A DNA stretch of 64,000 nucleotides from Rallus limicola (GCA_022605955.1 JAKCOZ010000018.1:6952001-7016000), one strand, 5' to 3'; shown: positions 20,401 to 35,460, counted from the first letter of the stretch. Notes: a model not told the origin generated them from the letters alone. Translations and numbers: made by a program.

Positions 20401-22411
20401 TAGTCAAAGGCAGTGGTTTACAGGCACACCTCTTTTGCAATTTATTTAGCTGTGCTGTTCAGCGATTAATGAAAAGCCTTTTAAAGGCTGATAGAGATAG
20501 AAATTATTTAGAATCCCCTAAATGCTCACATTCAAGAAATATTTTGTCTGTTAAATACTATTTATCTAGCTCTAATCAATTATCTGTCAGCATCAAAAAG
20601 ATTCTTTTAGCTCACAAAAGGCAAAGCAGAGAATGTACTTTAAAAATACAGTTATTAGCTTGTGTATAGCTCTTTCTCTGTTAAGCCACTAATAGTTCAG
20701 CTCTGCTAAATAATCAGACACTTGGGAAGAGGAAAGTGGATCAGTCAGCTGTATTTCTGCAAAAGCAGCTGTACATAAGTGGTTTTAAAACAGTTTCAGT
20801 AGGACTTAAGCTCCCTATTTTGAAACTGTCTGCCTGTCACCAACAGTAAGGTCTTAACAGGTCTTGCTATTTACTGACCATCCATCCCTCTCCAGGTCTT
20901 CCAGGGTCTTCTGTTTTGTTACCTGAATTGGAGCTGACTCAAGGGCATTTTTTAATTAGTATCTTGAGGTTAAGAAGTCACTTGCTGGCTACCCTGGCTT
21001 TCCTGAGCCAGTCCTTGGGGATGCTCTTCTCCCAGCACAGAGGTCCCAGGGTCAGAAAGATGCAGGTGCCAATAGCAAAACCGAATGAAACCAGACTTTG
21101 GGAGGTGCGTGTTTTTCCAGACCTAACTGTGCAACAGATGGTTTAATATTCTCCCCTTCTGCGACAGCATTCTTAAACAAAACTCAAACTCATAAATACT
21201 GGAAAACAACCAGGGTGAGGCTGATGCACCAGCTGACTTCCCCCAAGGGAAGAAAATGGTGGTGCCAAACGTAGAGATAACCCAGATCAGATTCACCAGG
21301 AGAAATCCCTGCACTTGTATGGTGGATCCTTGCAGTCGTGCAAGAACTAACAGAGATTGTTGCAAAGGGAAATCTGAAAAGATTCATAAAGTGCAAGTTT
21401 TAAACATTATTAATTTCAATAGTTAACACCTCAGAAAATAAACTGGAATTAGCCTCTTGTGTATGTACAAATATTTATCATCACTGCTGCATGTCCTGCC
21501 ATTCTAGCAGCTGACATCCGTGGCATTCAAATTCCTTTAAGTCTTGCCAGTCAATATTAACGAGACACTAAATACTCAGATTGCACCTGTCCATTAGAGT
21601 AAATTGACTAGTTTATTGTCTTCACAGTCTTTTGAGGAGTGATAAGCACCAGCTTAGAACAACTTCTTGGAGAAGATTTCTTGATTATAGCCCTTGAATC
21701 TGTTCTGGGAGCCGGCTGACAGCTGTCCTTTCTGGTTTGGAAACAATCAAATTAGACTGACTGCTAACAGATGATGCTACTCTGAGAAAAAGCTTATCCG
21801 ATGCCATAGCAGATGATGCCTCCATCCCTTTATTCTAACTGTAAGGCTAAGACTGGCAGGAGAAATTAGTAGGAGACGTAAGTGCTGTGTTAATACCTGG
21901 AGACCCATTAATAGCAGGAGTGAGCTGTTCAGCATTACTGGAGATGATCTTAATATAGAAGACAAAAGTTTTATTTTTAAATAATTCTCATGAGTTTCCA
22001 CTCAGATCAATGGGCAAGTAAGCAAGGGATGTATCTCCAACTGTTTGGGGTGAGAATCTTGGTCCTGTCATGCAAAGTACTAAAGGTCTTTTTCTTCTGG
22101 GATTGGCTCTGAGATGACATGCCCATTAACTGAGGATTTGAATTGTAAAATAGTGAGAAATACTCCCTACGTTTTTTAGTACTACCCAAGGGATTTTTTT
22201 CTTTTCTTTTTTTGTTTCCCAGCAAAGATTACTTTCTGCAGGCTTACACTGCACCTACAAACACAGTTCTACATTGGGAACAATCCCAAGCTTTCCAGAA
22301 AGGGAATTCATCAGATGAGCAACAGTGGTGTCACAAAGGATATGACCTTGACCAGAAGCAGCTAAGTGTTTTTATTTCTTTATATAGATTGTGTATGTAT
22401 ATTTTTCTATA
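14450..22411. other. Intergenic sequence, no gene recognised
   Basis: AT-rich non-coding sequence after the predicted ATP10B 3' end. It holds a 22-bp tandem duplication at 19775-19818. Short open frames on both strands show no domain, no codon bias and no splice context. Confidence 0.7.
19775..19818. repeat. 22-bp perfect tandem duplication
   Basis: Unit 19775-19796 (GCTCCTGCAG then ACACTAAGAAAT) is repeated exactly at 19797-19818. Confidence 0.93.
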
Positions 22412-22780
22412 TGATTCACAGAATTGTAGGGGTTGGAAGGGACCTTCAGAGCTCATCAGGTACAACCCCCCTGCCAAAGCAGGCTCCCTAGGACAGGTCA
22501 CACAGGTCAGCGTCCAGACAGGTCTTGAATCTCTCCAGAGGAGGAGACTCCACACCCCCCTGGGCAGCCTGTCCCAGGACTCCCTCACTGGGAAGAAGTT
22601 CTGCATATTGGTGCGGAGCTTCCTGTGCTCCAACTTGAGGCCATTGCCCCTTGTCCTGTCCCCACAGACCACTGAGAAGAGGCTGGCCATTTCCCCCTGT
22701 GTCACACACTTGAAATATTTATAAAAATTTATAAGATCCCCTCTTAATCTCCTTTTCTCAAGGCTGAGCAGCCACAGTTC
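22412..22780 (-). mobile_element. CR1 LINE fragment, 5'-truncated, 3' end present
   Basis: Read on the - strand, this ends in the CR1 3' signature: GGTCCCTTCCAACCCCTACA followed by ATTCTGTGAATCAT, a diverged copy of the short terminal repeat. The + strand shows the familiar reverse text, GGGTTGGAAGGGACC at the left and AAGGCTGAGCAGCCACAG at the right. Such 5'-truncated copies with an intact 3' tail arise by target-primed reverse transcription and are typical of bird genomes. Long open frames on both strands here are shadows of the element; no intact reverse transcriptase is present. Confidence 0.92.
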
Positions 22781-24103
22781 AAAAGATGATGAATGGCTAG
22801 GAAACCAATGGCTGCATAAGGAGGTGTAACATCCCCAAATAAAGGTGGGATGAACCACACTGACCCCAGAGAACACCCAATGAGTATGGAGAGCCCTGCT
22901 GTGTCAGAGGGGATAGGAAAACCAGGTAGAAACTTCAAATATGAGCCTGCAGTGGCCATAAACAAGGGATCCTTGTTTGTGAATGTAGGTGTGTCTCAGA
23001 GGGAGAGAGGCTATCAGGTTTGGCACCTTGCTCTAAATTTGTACAGGTTTCTCTTTCTGGGTCACTGTTCCTTGCACAGATGAAGCCCAGTTTTATATAA
23101 GCTTTGTGAAACGAGGTCTCTCCTCATTAATTTTTCACTCGCAATCCCCATCCGTTTCTTTTCCTTTGCCTTCTGATTCTTCTGCTTGGATGTTTTTCTT
23201 CTGCTGCTTATTTCTGAAGGAGGTACCTAGACATGAAAAGCAAGAACAGAGCAGAGCCCAGCTAATTAGCAGCTGCTTTAAGCTATTGTTTACCCTGCAC
23301 AGGAGCACATCTCCAATAAATGCCAAGTTGGATCACGAAAATATTGTTAGAGAGAGCCACCTCAAAAAAGCCTCTATCAGCCCCTTTCAAACTCACAGTT
23401 TTGCTGCAGACAGTCCCACTGGGAGAGATTTCCCAGCTCCACAGGCCCTGCCTGCAGGGAAATTGTTGGAAACGCATTTCTACCCAGTTCCCTGGAAGTG
23501 GAAACACCCTGTGAAAGCTCAGGGCCAAGGTAGTGTGGTTAGTACTTCAAAACAGGGAAGAAAAAAATCAGGAATTGTTTGATTGAGGAGAAAACAAAAA
23601 AGGATTGGGGTGGGGGAGAAGAGTGTTTGCTCTTTTCATCCTTTTCCCTGCCACAAAGCTCTAATATCAGCTGTTACGGTTCTGGGTACTGGGAAGGAGA
23701 CAGAAAAGAATATGCTTGTTCTGATCAAGTTTCTACATTGGCAGAACTGACTCCTCAGACAGGGTTCACAAGCACATACATACACCTGCATGTTTCTGGT
23801 TTGTATACAGTACTCCAGACCCACTGCCCACTGGGGTTTAAGTAGGCTTCCAGAATGGGAAGGCACTGCTCTCTTCTGAGCAGTGGTACTGCAGTGCAGG
23901 AGGGAAAATGAGGAATTAGCTACATCTTTGATAAATGCAATGCAGTCCATGGCTATTGTTGCTCATGCAAATACAAGAATTTGCTCTGATTTCCCTGAAA
24001 TCAACATGAAAAGATTTACATTGACTTTATGAACTAAATCATAACTGATGAAAAGTATAATTTGAGCTTCCTTGCAGTTCATAACAAACCTACAGTGATG
24101 TGC

Positions 24104-24126
24104 AAAAAAAAAAAAAAAAAAAAAAA
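24104..24126. repeat. Poly(A) tract, 23 nt
   Basis: An uninterrupted A run. The sequence to its left shows no recognisable retroposon, so I do not assign it to a retrocopy. Confidence 0.9.
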
Positions 24127-26873
24127 GCCTCTATCAAAAGGAGAGCAGGATGTCTGGTTGAAGTCACTGCATCAATATTACGAGCTCTCATTTGTTCATC
24201 AGACTGAGGTATGACAGTGTCACCTAGCAACTTTTGAAGGGCATTCAGACTTGACAGTGCTGAAATCTATAGAAAAGCCTATAAATAAGTTAATTTACAA
24301 ATTAATACTTTTTATGAGTGTCAAAAGCATCACATTTGACATTAAAATATTAACACTGTACAAGAGGAAAGGAACCAAAAAAATAATTTTCATCCTGGCA
24401 GTTACGTAGTGGGAGGATTTGAACTGAGTAATTATGAAATACTTTAACCCTGGGAAACAAAGATGTCCAATATCCTTGCTTTTATATATGTGCATACCCA
24501 TAAGGCTTATGTACTTACATGTATGCATGTATCTGTGTAAATATTTTAGATGAGCGCCATGTTTTTCCAGGTACTTATGTTAACAAAGAAGAAATACTCA
24601 TCTGTTAAGTTTTGTCCATAGCACATACAATTCCTTAATTTTCACTAAGTTCATAACCTCCCCATCTCTGCCAGCACACCTCAAGATTGAGGCATGGAAT
24701 GTCAGGGTGGTCTGCAATGTCAAAATCCAGCTACTTCCCATTGAATTACTGCTGCCAGAGCTGCTTGGATGCAGCAGGTAATTCTGTCTATAGGGAAGAG
24801 CTTAGCCAAAATTAATAGGCGTGGTGTTCTGCAAAACTTAGGTTGACAGATCAGCTGTGGTGAGAGCCATATGAAGCGGCCAGTCTCTCTAGAATGTGAA
24901 TTAAAATTAGGAAAAAGCAGAATTAATAAAAGTTAAATTAGGCCTAATAATTTGCAAGGGTAAGTCTTGAGTAGTCCAACATCAGAGAGGCAGAGTCTAG
25001 GCTCTCCACTGCACAGCTGAGAAGACAAAGTGTCCCTAGCAGTGTTTTCTAGGTTGGACTTGAATTATTAAAAGATTTCACAGAAGAAGAAAAAAAATGT
25101 AGACAGGGAACTTTCCTAAGAATTATCAGATGTGTAATGCATCAGTGCATTTGCCAAGAGAAAGGAAAATAAAAAGTCACATATATGAGAGAGAGAGAGA
25201 GCAAGCAAGCAGTGGGTACATATTGCATTGCCTGACTACTTTCATATATCCTCTCTATCCACACAGCACCTGTGGGTGAATGAGTCGGTTGCTGCTGGCA
25301 TTGCTCCCTGCTCTAGAGGCTAGTTGTCTCTGAGTTTACACTCCCAGCCGCTCATCGCCCTCCAGGTCATGCAAAGGGACTTCACCAAGGTGGGAGAGAG
25401 CAGGTGCTAATGGGATCTGCCTGCAGGCCTGTCTGAACAGGCTATTCCAAAATAGATCTAAGATGCCCAACAGCGCTTTATATCAAATCTGAGCTTGGAA
25501 AGTGTGTTCAAAAAAAATAAAAGACTCTAATATCAGCAAGAGGGGAAAATACATTTTACAGGGATTCATTAATGGCTTTACCCCAAAACCTTTCCATTCT
25601 GCTTTCCTTCTGTGACACTTGGGTACTACAACGGAGAATCGGCGGTTTGGGTATCCGACTGCTTGAAAGCAGCACAGCCCTTCTGGGCTCAGTGGGCCCC
25701 ATCGTCTCTCCCTGTGTGGGCACAAGCAATACTTTTTCTGCCTTCCTTTTTTCCCCACAAGCCTACCCTCAGTTTGGCAGAGAGGCTGACAGCTCCTGCA
25801 TGCACCCTTCCCTGGCATAGTGCTGGTTAGCCAATGAAAAGAGGGGAGGGCAGCCAGAAGGGCAGCCCACTGCCTGCCTGCCCATGCACCAAAGGCCCAA
25901 CAAGCCTCAGAGCTTTATCCCAGTCAGATTTAATTTGTTCATCTTCATGCATATCTTATTTGTACACCTTAGGGTGAGGGCAGATGTTGCTGACTATTTT
26001 GGCACCAACCAATTTCTTTTCTATACATTGATAAACACAGGTCCCAGCCACACTGGTTTTTCCCTTCCTGCCTCAATGTAAGAGGAATGAGCTCCCAGTT
26101 TCCTGGACAAAGCTGCCAGTGGGGTCAGCCAGAAAGTCTGGCCGTGGAAGACACAGGACAACACATGGACATTTAGCATGGTGATGCTTTCTGCTGCTTC
26201 TGGCAGGACTCTGGTCTCTTCAGCCTCCAAGAAACCCAATGGCAGCTGGATGACCTAAAAGCCTGGCTGGCAGGCAGGGGAGTGGATGAGCAAGAACAGG
26301 GTGGTTGCTTTAGGTGCTTACTGACCCTGCACAAACAGATGTTTTGTTAAACATCACAGGCACAGCTAGTCCTCTTCCAGCAGCCTGAAATAACTTTCAG
26401 ATTTCAGGATTTCTGCTCCATCGTTCAGATGCTCATGGTGCTGGGCTCATCCTGCCCATGCAGAGGTAACATCTGACCCATGACCCACTCTGCATGGCCC
26501 TCGAGAGCCTCAGGACCAGGATCAAGAAAAAGAAATGACAAACTGAGGAGCTGGTTCCTCAGCAGGAGAACAACGCACCATGTTTTGCAGCATAGCCAGC
26601 AGGACGTGGTGCCCTGATGTGCCCCAGAAGGTAAGCACTTGGATGCAGCTGGGAGAGCAAACCCAGGTTCACAGCAGGACTTTTTCAGAGCGAGATGCTG
26701 CTTGAGCAGCTGCTTGAGGAATCACACAGAAAGCCCCTGACTCCTCATGCCCACCCTCACTGCATGGGGCCAACATGACTTTGTGCACATTTGCAAATCC
26801 CCCACGCTGCCCCACAACAGGAAGGGGCAGCAGGTTTTACTCTCAAGTTCACTAACAGACAGAATTGAGGATA

Positions 26874-26915
26874 CTTCAGTGTTATATCATTTCCCTTCAG
26901 TGTTATATCATTTTC
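26874..26915. repeat. 21-bp tandem duplication
   Basis: Two adjacent near-identical units beginning CTTCAGTGTTATATCATTT, starting at 26874 and 26895. Confidence 0.88.
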
Positions 26916-29900
26916 AATTCTAGCTTCATCAGTCTTTCTTACCGCTGCCAAGCGATGAGCAGAGCTGAGATTCCCTGCTCAGCACAGGTTTGCAGGGCAC
27001 ACCGGTGTGCAGACAGCCCTGTGTGCCAGACCTGAGACACGGCGTGAGGGTGTCACTGTCTCAGGGGCATCTGGTGCAAGATGAAAGTTCTAGTGCCAAC
27101 ATAAGGGGTTTCTTTTTTCCCCTATAGCCACAAGCTCTGACAGCAGCGTATACATATCTACTTGTGCTGAAAAGTTCCCATAGCTTCACGAAACAAAAAT
27201 TTTATTGAGCAATTTTTTCTCTTGCACTGGCTATATAACAAACATAGATAACAACTGATGGTAATTAAAAACTATCTAATTCTGTCATTGCTGTAGGCAG
27301 TCAGAACATTTCCTACTCCACAGTCTAAGATGAAACCAAACTAGATCAGAGAGGCAATTCATGCTCATCATGGCACTTTCTTTCTCCCCATTCTGTCCCC
27401 AGCTCCCTTCCAGACACAGGATATTTTTCATGAGAGAGAATGAGCAACTTGTTTTGTCCTACAGTCACCAAACCAAAGCCTTACTGCCACAAAACAGTGC
27501 AATAAAAGGTAAAGTGATCATCCCCCCCAACAATAACTGTTCCCCATAGGCACTGAGGTTTTCCTGTTATCCTTTCATGCTCTCTGTAGGCAGGAGCAGC
27601 CTGGGACTGAGCAGAGGGCACCAGAACAAAGTGGTTTGCGACAGACGGCAGTGGAGGGCTCCCCTTGGGATCATCAAGAGCATAACATGGGATCCAGCAA
27701 AAGAAACAGTGAAAACATAGCTTGTTTGATTATTATATTTTCCTGACAAACTAATTAATCACTGAGGGAATCTATCTGCATGGCATTTGATCTAACTTTC
27801 CAGAGTTTTTGGTTCCACCTTTCATCTGTAATAGAAGCTATCTGCTTTTTTAAAAAAACAAAATTAATCTTTCCCTTTCACCCCTCCTTTCACTGACACG
27901 ACGAAATACAGTTTTCTACTTTTTTCTACTTTTTTTCAGCATTCCATTTCTCCACAGCTACTGGAGAAAAGCAGTCTTGAAGCAAAGCTTAATCCCAGTG
28001 GAATTTTGGATTTCTTCATCATAGGGAAGTTCCTCTTTAGGAGACAAATGGCTTCATTTTGGAGAAAAAGAGTTCAATTTGTTGTATAAAGACTTTGCAA
28101 CCCACAGGCTGATAAGGTGATGAGCTTCAGTTTAGTACATTCTCTTGTGGCTGTGTCATAGCACTAGGTAGTTGTATTCCACCTCACTGATGGAAGAGAA
28201 GTGGCGGGTGTGCAGAGGAAATACAGTGCTGATAAAATGATTCCTGGTGGGTGGGAAACAAGCAGGAACACCCTGAAATGTGCTTTGCTGACTGCACAGC
28301 CAGGTGCCTCTGTGAGCTGATATGCAATGTGGACCAGCTGCATGGTGGGAATGGAGATGTCTGGAGGGCAAAGCGAGCCCGACGTGCATTGTGTGTGCAA
28401 CAGCAACAGAAAAACAGTTTTCATTCTAAATGGATAAAAACTCTTTGTATTAATCAAATCAATGCAAATTATGTAATTTAGATGACTGGCAGCTGTAATG
28501 GGCTGTACAAAGATACTCTGCCAGCTTAAGGAGAGTTGGGAACGCAATCAACTGTTGGGGCTGAAGAAGCAGCTCGCAGCTGAGGTTAAAACCACAGAGA
28601 TGAGACAAACCCCCCATTGAATATCTCTGGGTAACTGGGCAAGGGGGTGGGGGGAGTTAATGGGTCTTTCCAGGAGAGACCTGCTATTGATGTGTCCCCG
28701 CTTCTGCTCACTAATAGCAGAGCTGTGCTTGAAGGCATCCAGTGGCTCAGATCAATTCACAGTCCGTGATGGACTTGGCTGTGCTGGTGGGAAAGGCTGC
28801 TACTCCCTTGTACCCCAGCTAAATCCATCACCTCAGACTAAACATACACAGCCTGAGGGCCCTGGCTGCAGGTTTGTTCACAGCAATGGCTGTTGACATG
28901 GTGTTTTGATGCCGGGCTGGAGGTGCAGTCTGGTAACACAGCGGCAGAAGAGTCACCAGTGAAATTCGCCAGAGGAGGAGTTTCTCCTCACAGATATCCC
29001 TGCTCCTACGTGAGCTCCTGTTTGATGCACCTCTGGGCAAAGGCACATCGGCTGATTTCAGCTGCCAGTGACAATCAAGGTCATACTTTGACTTTGCCTC
29101 GAAATGGGCTGCCTGCTCCTTAGGCTATTTATAACCCGCACAGAGGTATTCCTCTGCTTAACCAGTCCCCTGGGAGTGTGAGTCACTCCTCAGAGGAGCT
29201 CCTACCACACACCAGAGGACATCGGTGACTCCAGCTTCCTTGTCTCTGCATCTTCCTCCACATGCACCCTGTGGCATGGGACTAAAGGCCTTTCGAAAGC
29301 ACTGCATTTCCCAGGAGGGTGTAGCCAGCACCGGAGTTTAACAACAGGATGGGTCCATGCAGAGGGGACTGTGCAAGGAACTGGCTGAGGTGGGAGATAA
29401 GGGGAGAGAGGGACTGAATGCAATGCCAATGCAAAAGCAAGCTAAATACAACTGGACACTTACACGGCAGCGAGCAATTTTTTTTGTCCTTGCAGAGAGG
29501 GCTCCCATTGTGTTCTGTGACAGGTAACTCCTGCTGATGGCAGGCACCATGTGATGCAGAGGTACATCTGTTCCCCATGCCACTCTGGGCAGTGACTGTG
29601 ACCCCAAAGCCTGGTTTGACTCAAACCTTGTTGATTTGAAGACAGTCCATAGGACATTTCTCCAGCTCTGACATCTCACTACTGAGCTCAACTGAAATGT
29701 CTGTCTGTACTTAATAGACCTTGTATATGGAGAGGGGACCCCACAGCTCACCCCGGAGCAGTTTCCCTGGGGTTCTGTAATGGAAGAAGTAAAACACTTT
29801 CAAGCCAAGAAATGATATTGAGTTCTCTTACTCCAAATTAGATTAGCTTTTTAATGTTGTTTAATTAGTTAGTTGAAGTTTTTTGTACAGCAGTTTATAA

Positions 29901-32081
29901 TGTTGGGAAAGTGTGTTTTACAACATTGCATATACAAATAATGAATTGTGCAACACAGATGTTGCCTCTAATTGTAATATTTTAAGTGAAGAGGAAAACA
30001 CTCGGCTTAGCTTTTAATTAGGTTTATTCCAAGCAGACACAAAAATAAAAATTTACTTGTCTTTTAAGTAAATACCATCTGCAATACATTTCTATACCAC
30101 AATCCAGCACAAAGCATAGCTGCATCCTGCTGCGCTCCTGCATTGTCTTCCTAATGGTGGAAAGCCTGTTGGTACAGTGAAGGTGAGTCCATGGCAATGG
30201 CTATGTATTGCAGCGTAGCTCTGACATGAAGCTGCCTCCAGCCTGTTTCAGTCGACCTCTCAGATGTGTTTTAGGCTGGCGGTGCCCTTGGCCTGGCATT
30301 AGGAGTGCACAGGAGATGTCTGCCTGTAGCCCCTGCCTGTGCGTCAGCCGGCGCCACAGGACAAGCAGTGAGACTGGTGCTCAACAGGCTGGAGGAGAAC
30401 TGCATAATGACTGGCCGAACCACTCGCACCTGAGTTTTGTCATGGTTTGAGGGGTGTGAAAGCAGTAAGTGTCACAGGAATCCAGCCCAAAGCACCCATT
30501 GCTTCTTTACAGATAATGTCTCTCAACGTGCTGCACAACCAGGGAATTCCTTTTGTGAAAAAACGTCATTCCTAGTGAAATAAACCCGAATACTGGCTGA
30601 TTTATTTTCCCATTCCCTTTTTTGTGTTTCCAGCACCCAGAAGATACCAATGTAAATGCCTAATGCCCAAGGAATCAGGCCACGTTTTTCACTGTTTACT
30701 GATGCACAATTTGCATATTCAAGTTCACTTCCAGCAGTGCAGTTACAACGCATGTAAAGTAAGAGGCTTAGTTCCGTGTCAGACCGTTAGGAGCGTCATT
30801 TATGCCCCAGGAATAGTGCCTGGCAGACGGTGTCACCATCAGGAGAAGGGTGAGCCAGCTCCCAGGCACCCCAGCATCAGGTCTGCTCACTGCCAGAAGG
30901 CTTTTCAGGGGTGGAAAGGGAGGATGTGCTGAGTGCATGGCAGCTGAACTGGCCCCTCCATTGACGAGGACCGGACCTTCCTGTTTTTGCTGTCACAGTC
31001 TGAGCCTCTCAGAAACACCGGGTCCAAACGATGTTGCTGCAGTACAAGCCCTGGCAGCGTTGCAGGCTGAATTTCTGCACCATGCAATTCCCCCTCACCT
31101 CACCAGCTAATCAGGCACACTGACACGCTCCTTTTTGGGTGAACCTCACTCTCATCAAAAGTAAAAGTGCCCCATAGGAGCCTTTTCACAGGTGGAGGTG
31201 TTCTTCTTTCCTGCATGTGCACACACACCCTCCCCCTTGCACTGCAACAAAAGACAAGGAAATAAACCTACCACTGCTTTTATTAACAGGGAATTTTACA
31301 TCTAAACCTTTGTACCTACTATTCCTTCTGGACTGACTTTAAAACATCCTTGAAGCCAAAGCGGCTGAAGCCATGCCTGAAGCCACCTTCTGCTGGTGAC
31401 AGACCGTGTTCCTGCATGTCAGACACAATGGGGAAGGGACGCTGGGTGGCTGTCACCATCCCTGCCTATTGCACTTGTAGTACTTCTTCATCTCTAAGTC
31501 AAACAGAAAAATGAAATCTGGAAATATATTTTAGATACATTCCCTCTTTTGCTTTCTTTTCTACTTAGATCTTGTTCTTGAGGAACGAGAGGGAAGAACG
31601 GGCAGAAATGATCAACTGAAAGGCTGCCTGTGCTCTCACAAGGAGTAAATCATTTTAATCTGTCTTAATCAGCTGCCTCTCAAACCTTGGGGTGGCTATG
31701 ATACTCAGGATCTTGCACTCACCATGGCTGAGGCACACATGGACATTTCTCCTCCCTTGGTCCCCACCTCCAAGATGTGGGCAACCATGTGCCCAGCCCA
31801 AGCCCCCAGCACTGTGGAGCTGCTTGCTCTGCCAGCAAGCTCTGACCTGGGGACCAGCCACCAGTGCCACTCACCCAACATCAGCCCGATTGAATTGCCA
31901 CGCAGCGACCCCCCACAAAACCATTAGTCTACTGACACATTCTTCTCCTTTGTTGGAAAGCTCATAGTACTCCAGGTAGCCCTACTTTTCCCATCTTACT
32001 AATTTTGCTCCAGTTAAATGAAAGCTGATAAAATAGAAACTGCTGTAAGACCCAGAGAAAATTAGGTTATGTAACCTCTTG

Positions 32082-32101
32082 TTTATTTATTTATTTATTT
32101 A
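32082..32101. repeat. (TTTA)5 tetranucleotide tract
   Basis: Five TTTA units directly followed by GCGTGATATC. Confidence 0.9.
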
Positions 32102-35100
32102 GCGTGATATCGAAGTTGCTTCTTATCATTCTTCAGGTACATTGTGCTCAGGAATAAATTAAGCTGTCTATTCAACAAAGAGGAGCTGCTTTTTCTACTG
32201 CTAATTTTCTCTCTCTTTCTCAATTCTCACTCTATTATTAGGGGAAAAAAAAAATAAGCTTAGCTGAAGCCAGAGGAGACCTTCCAGCTCACACTGTACG
32301 ATTACCTCCACAATCCAAGTGGTCCATCTATCGGTCTCTGGCTGATACAGCAAGCATCAAAGTCAAAAGTACAATGATGTTTCTCTTTACATAATTACTT
32401 GCTGATGTTGACAAATGGAGTGACAGCTGTGCCCTTTTTAGGGCAAGATTTGTGCAGGAATCAAAGCCACGTAAATAATTTCCCCCAGTGTTTTTTTGCC
32501 TCTCCGGTCGCCCTGCTCCACACCCCCAGCCCCAGCCCCAGGGAAGCTGCTGCACTGGCTGGAGCCGCAGATGTGCCCTGCTCCCCAGGCTGCCAGGTCC
32601 TGCTCCCGGTGGTTTTGGCCATGTCTTGAACTGTTTCTACTGCAAAGTGGATTTGGTTTTTAACAAATTGTGATGGGAAGAGCCAGCAGAGACCTCTACA
32701 GCCCTGAAACTGAGAGAGGCCAAGGAAGTAGAAGGGAGAGGATAGTGGGAGACAGAGCTACCTCTTGGGACAGACAGTGGGCTGTAGGGTTCGGTGGGCT
32801 GCCCCGTTCAGAGTTGCCTCCTGCAGCACTGAGCCTGGCTGGTGTGGCAGGGTGAGCAGCATCCAGCCACCGCTGGCTGCCATTTGCAGGCAAAGCACAG
32901 TGCTCCTGTGGGGCTGGTCTCTGCTGGAAGCATCCAGCAAGGTGAAATGAGTACCAGAGGGGAGCAGGGCTCAGGGTACAGCCAAGAGGTGACCCCACTA
33001 CCCTTCCTGGGGCCACAGGCTGAGCAGGATGCCCTCTCTGCCCTGCTTCCCCCAGCCCTGCCACACGCTGAAGCCAGCAATGACCAGCACATGAGAACAC
33101 TGCTGTTCACCAAGCATGCATGAAAAGGTTAAAAGCATCACAAAGAAAAAAACCTAAACAACCTAAGAAAATCCTCCTCTGCTCCTTAGAGAGCTCACGG
33201 TCAGGAGGGCAGGTCTCCCAGAAATCAGGTTGTATTTCTGAGAATGGTGGAGGCATGGGTGAAGGTGACTTGCTCCAGGTCACCAACCCAGCAGTTACCA
33301 GTGGTTGCAACCATTAAAAATTTAATGTCGTGTCTATTTTCTTGAGTCATTTCATTGCTCCATTTTACCCAGAGGACAATGAGGGCAGCAGGGTCTCAAG
33401 TCACCCACACAGGCACAAGCAGGAGCTGAGGACTCCAAAGAGGCAGGGTGCTGGGTCATACTCTTTCCTGACCGCTCAAGGATGCATGATGCCCAATTTG
33501 GCTAACACCAAAGAGTATGGCAAAGCATGTAGATTGTGCATGTGCACACATGATGGGGAGGGGCTCTCTCCCTGTGTGTGCTCTGACGGGCAGAGCCACC
33601 TAAGCAGAACTATCCCATGGCTTCACACAGAAAAGCTGTGAGTGTTAAAATAACTCATCAAAGCCTGACCCAGCAAATAGATGAGCAATTCATGAAAGGC
33701 ACCAAGGTTCAGCTCCTGTACTAATATTTTAACAGTCTGCGTTAATCTCAATTAGGCAGAAAAGTCTGTACTAAAATTGGCAGCTTTCTATTTTATGTGT
33801 GTGTAAGGGCAAGCACGAAGTCAAGCAAAAGTGTGGGTGACAAAGCTGAGGCAAAGCACAAAATGGCAAAGCTTTTTTGTGTCTTTTTTCTTTGCTTTTG
33901 GTTGGTGTGGGGTTTTTTTTAAGGCTAGTATCAAGGCTCCTATGACAAGAAACTGACTGTCATTGCATGCTGTGGCGCCACCATGCCACAAGCATCGGGG
34001 AGAGCAGAAGGTGCCGTGAAGGTCTCACCAACCTGCCACCTCCAGGGCATCAGTGCAGCGTTAAGCTGGAGGCGAGATGGTGTCCAGTGGTGAGAGGAGG
34101 AGAAAGAAGATAAACTGGAGGGGGTGGAAGGTATGCTGGGGCAAAAGCAGGTGGCAAAAACTCTAAAAAAATAAAACACTAAGGAAGGAAAGGGGAGCTG
34201 GAAGAAGCCAGTTGTTTCTTAGCCCAAGACAAATGATGCTGGAAATTTATCCCAGTGTATAGTGATGAAACATTATAGAACAGAAACATTTTTCTGTGTA
34301 TCTGTGGGTGCTTATATGTGCTTCTGTGCATCAAAACAGCTACAAGTGGCACTAACAGGCAGTGAGGGGTTTTTTTCATCTTATTTTTAGTGTGACTTTC
34401 TTGTCCTGCTTCTTCTGCTTCACACCTGCTGGCCTGAAAATGGCAGTTCACCAGTTCAGATTTCACCATCAGCTTTGGTAGTTATCACATTTGTGCTTGT
34501 ACAAAGGCTATGAAAGACTTCTGTTTCTATCAAAAAATAAAATCAATCCTTTCTTTTCTTTATTTTTTCTTTTTTCCAAATAACAACAAAACTGTGAACA
34601 CAGGTAAGAAAATAATTGATGCATTCTAAGAAACTGTCAGGTGTGAAAAATGTTGATGGCTCAACAACCCCATTAATGCTATGAGAAGTTGTTAGACAGC
34701 AGATTTATGTAACAGCACCAACACAAGATATATAGATATATATGACAGAAATTAAGACAACAACATTCCATGCAACTACTCTGCAATTTTTTTCTTCTAG
34801 AAGCAGTGCTGCAACACACAACTTGAAGCCCAGCAGCTGCCAGAGGGGTATGGGGCAGGTCCACCTCGGCAAAGGCCCCCATCAGCAATAAGTACCCCGT
34901 GGGCATTCCCACAGGGTTTTGGGGAGCATAGCTGCCAGTGGCAATAAAAGGGCAGAGCTGTCCTGCTGTCCTTCTGTCCTTCCTCCATATTTCTGTTGCC
35001 AGCTCGTTTGCCCAAGTAGATGAGATACAGGTTTAAGCTGTTTCCCTACTTCAGGAGCTTCCCTCAGTCACTCTGTCCTGCCCATCAGGTAGTCTAGATG

Positions 35101-35444
35101 CCCAAGGGACTGTCAGTGCCCTTGTTGTCTCCCCTGTTTCCAGCTGGCCAGGTCTGTGCCCTCCCTTTGCATCTCCCCAAAGACAGGTGGGTTCCTATGG
35201 CCATGCTCCTTTGTGATGCTGCATATAAATACTCCCCACCTCCAAAAAAATCCAGTCCTGTTTGCTTTACTGTATTTGAAACAAGGCTTAGAGAGCTGAG
35301 GGCACTTTTCAAAGACTGTGCTTCCCTTGGTGCCCTGGAGGAGTTGGATTCACGGGTTACCTCTTTCCCTCTCTCCATCCCTCAACACCATGTCCTGTAT
35401 TTTGAACTGCATGGTATCCTGCCCTGATCTGGTTGAGGAAAGGG

Positions 35445-35460
35445 ACAGACAGACAGACAG

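Noticed and set aside
22331..22876. 181-codon open frame on the - strand and 170-codon frame on the + strand
   Set aside because: Both lie over the 5'-truncated CR1 fragment; neither forms an intact reverse transcriptase or other domain.
24104..24126. Poly(A) tract as the tail of a processed pseudogene
   Set aside because: The sequence upstream of the tract shows no coding similarity and I found no target-site duplication.
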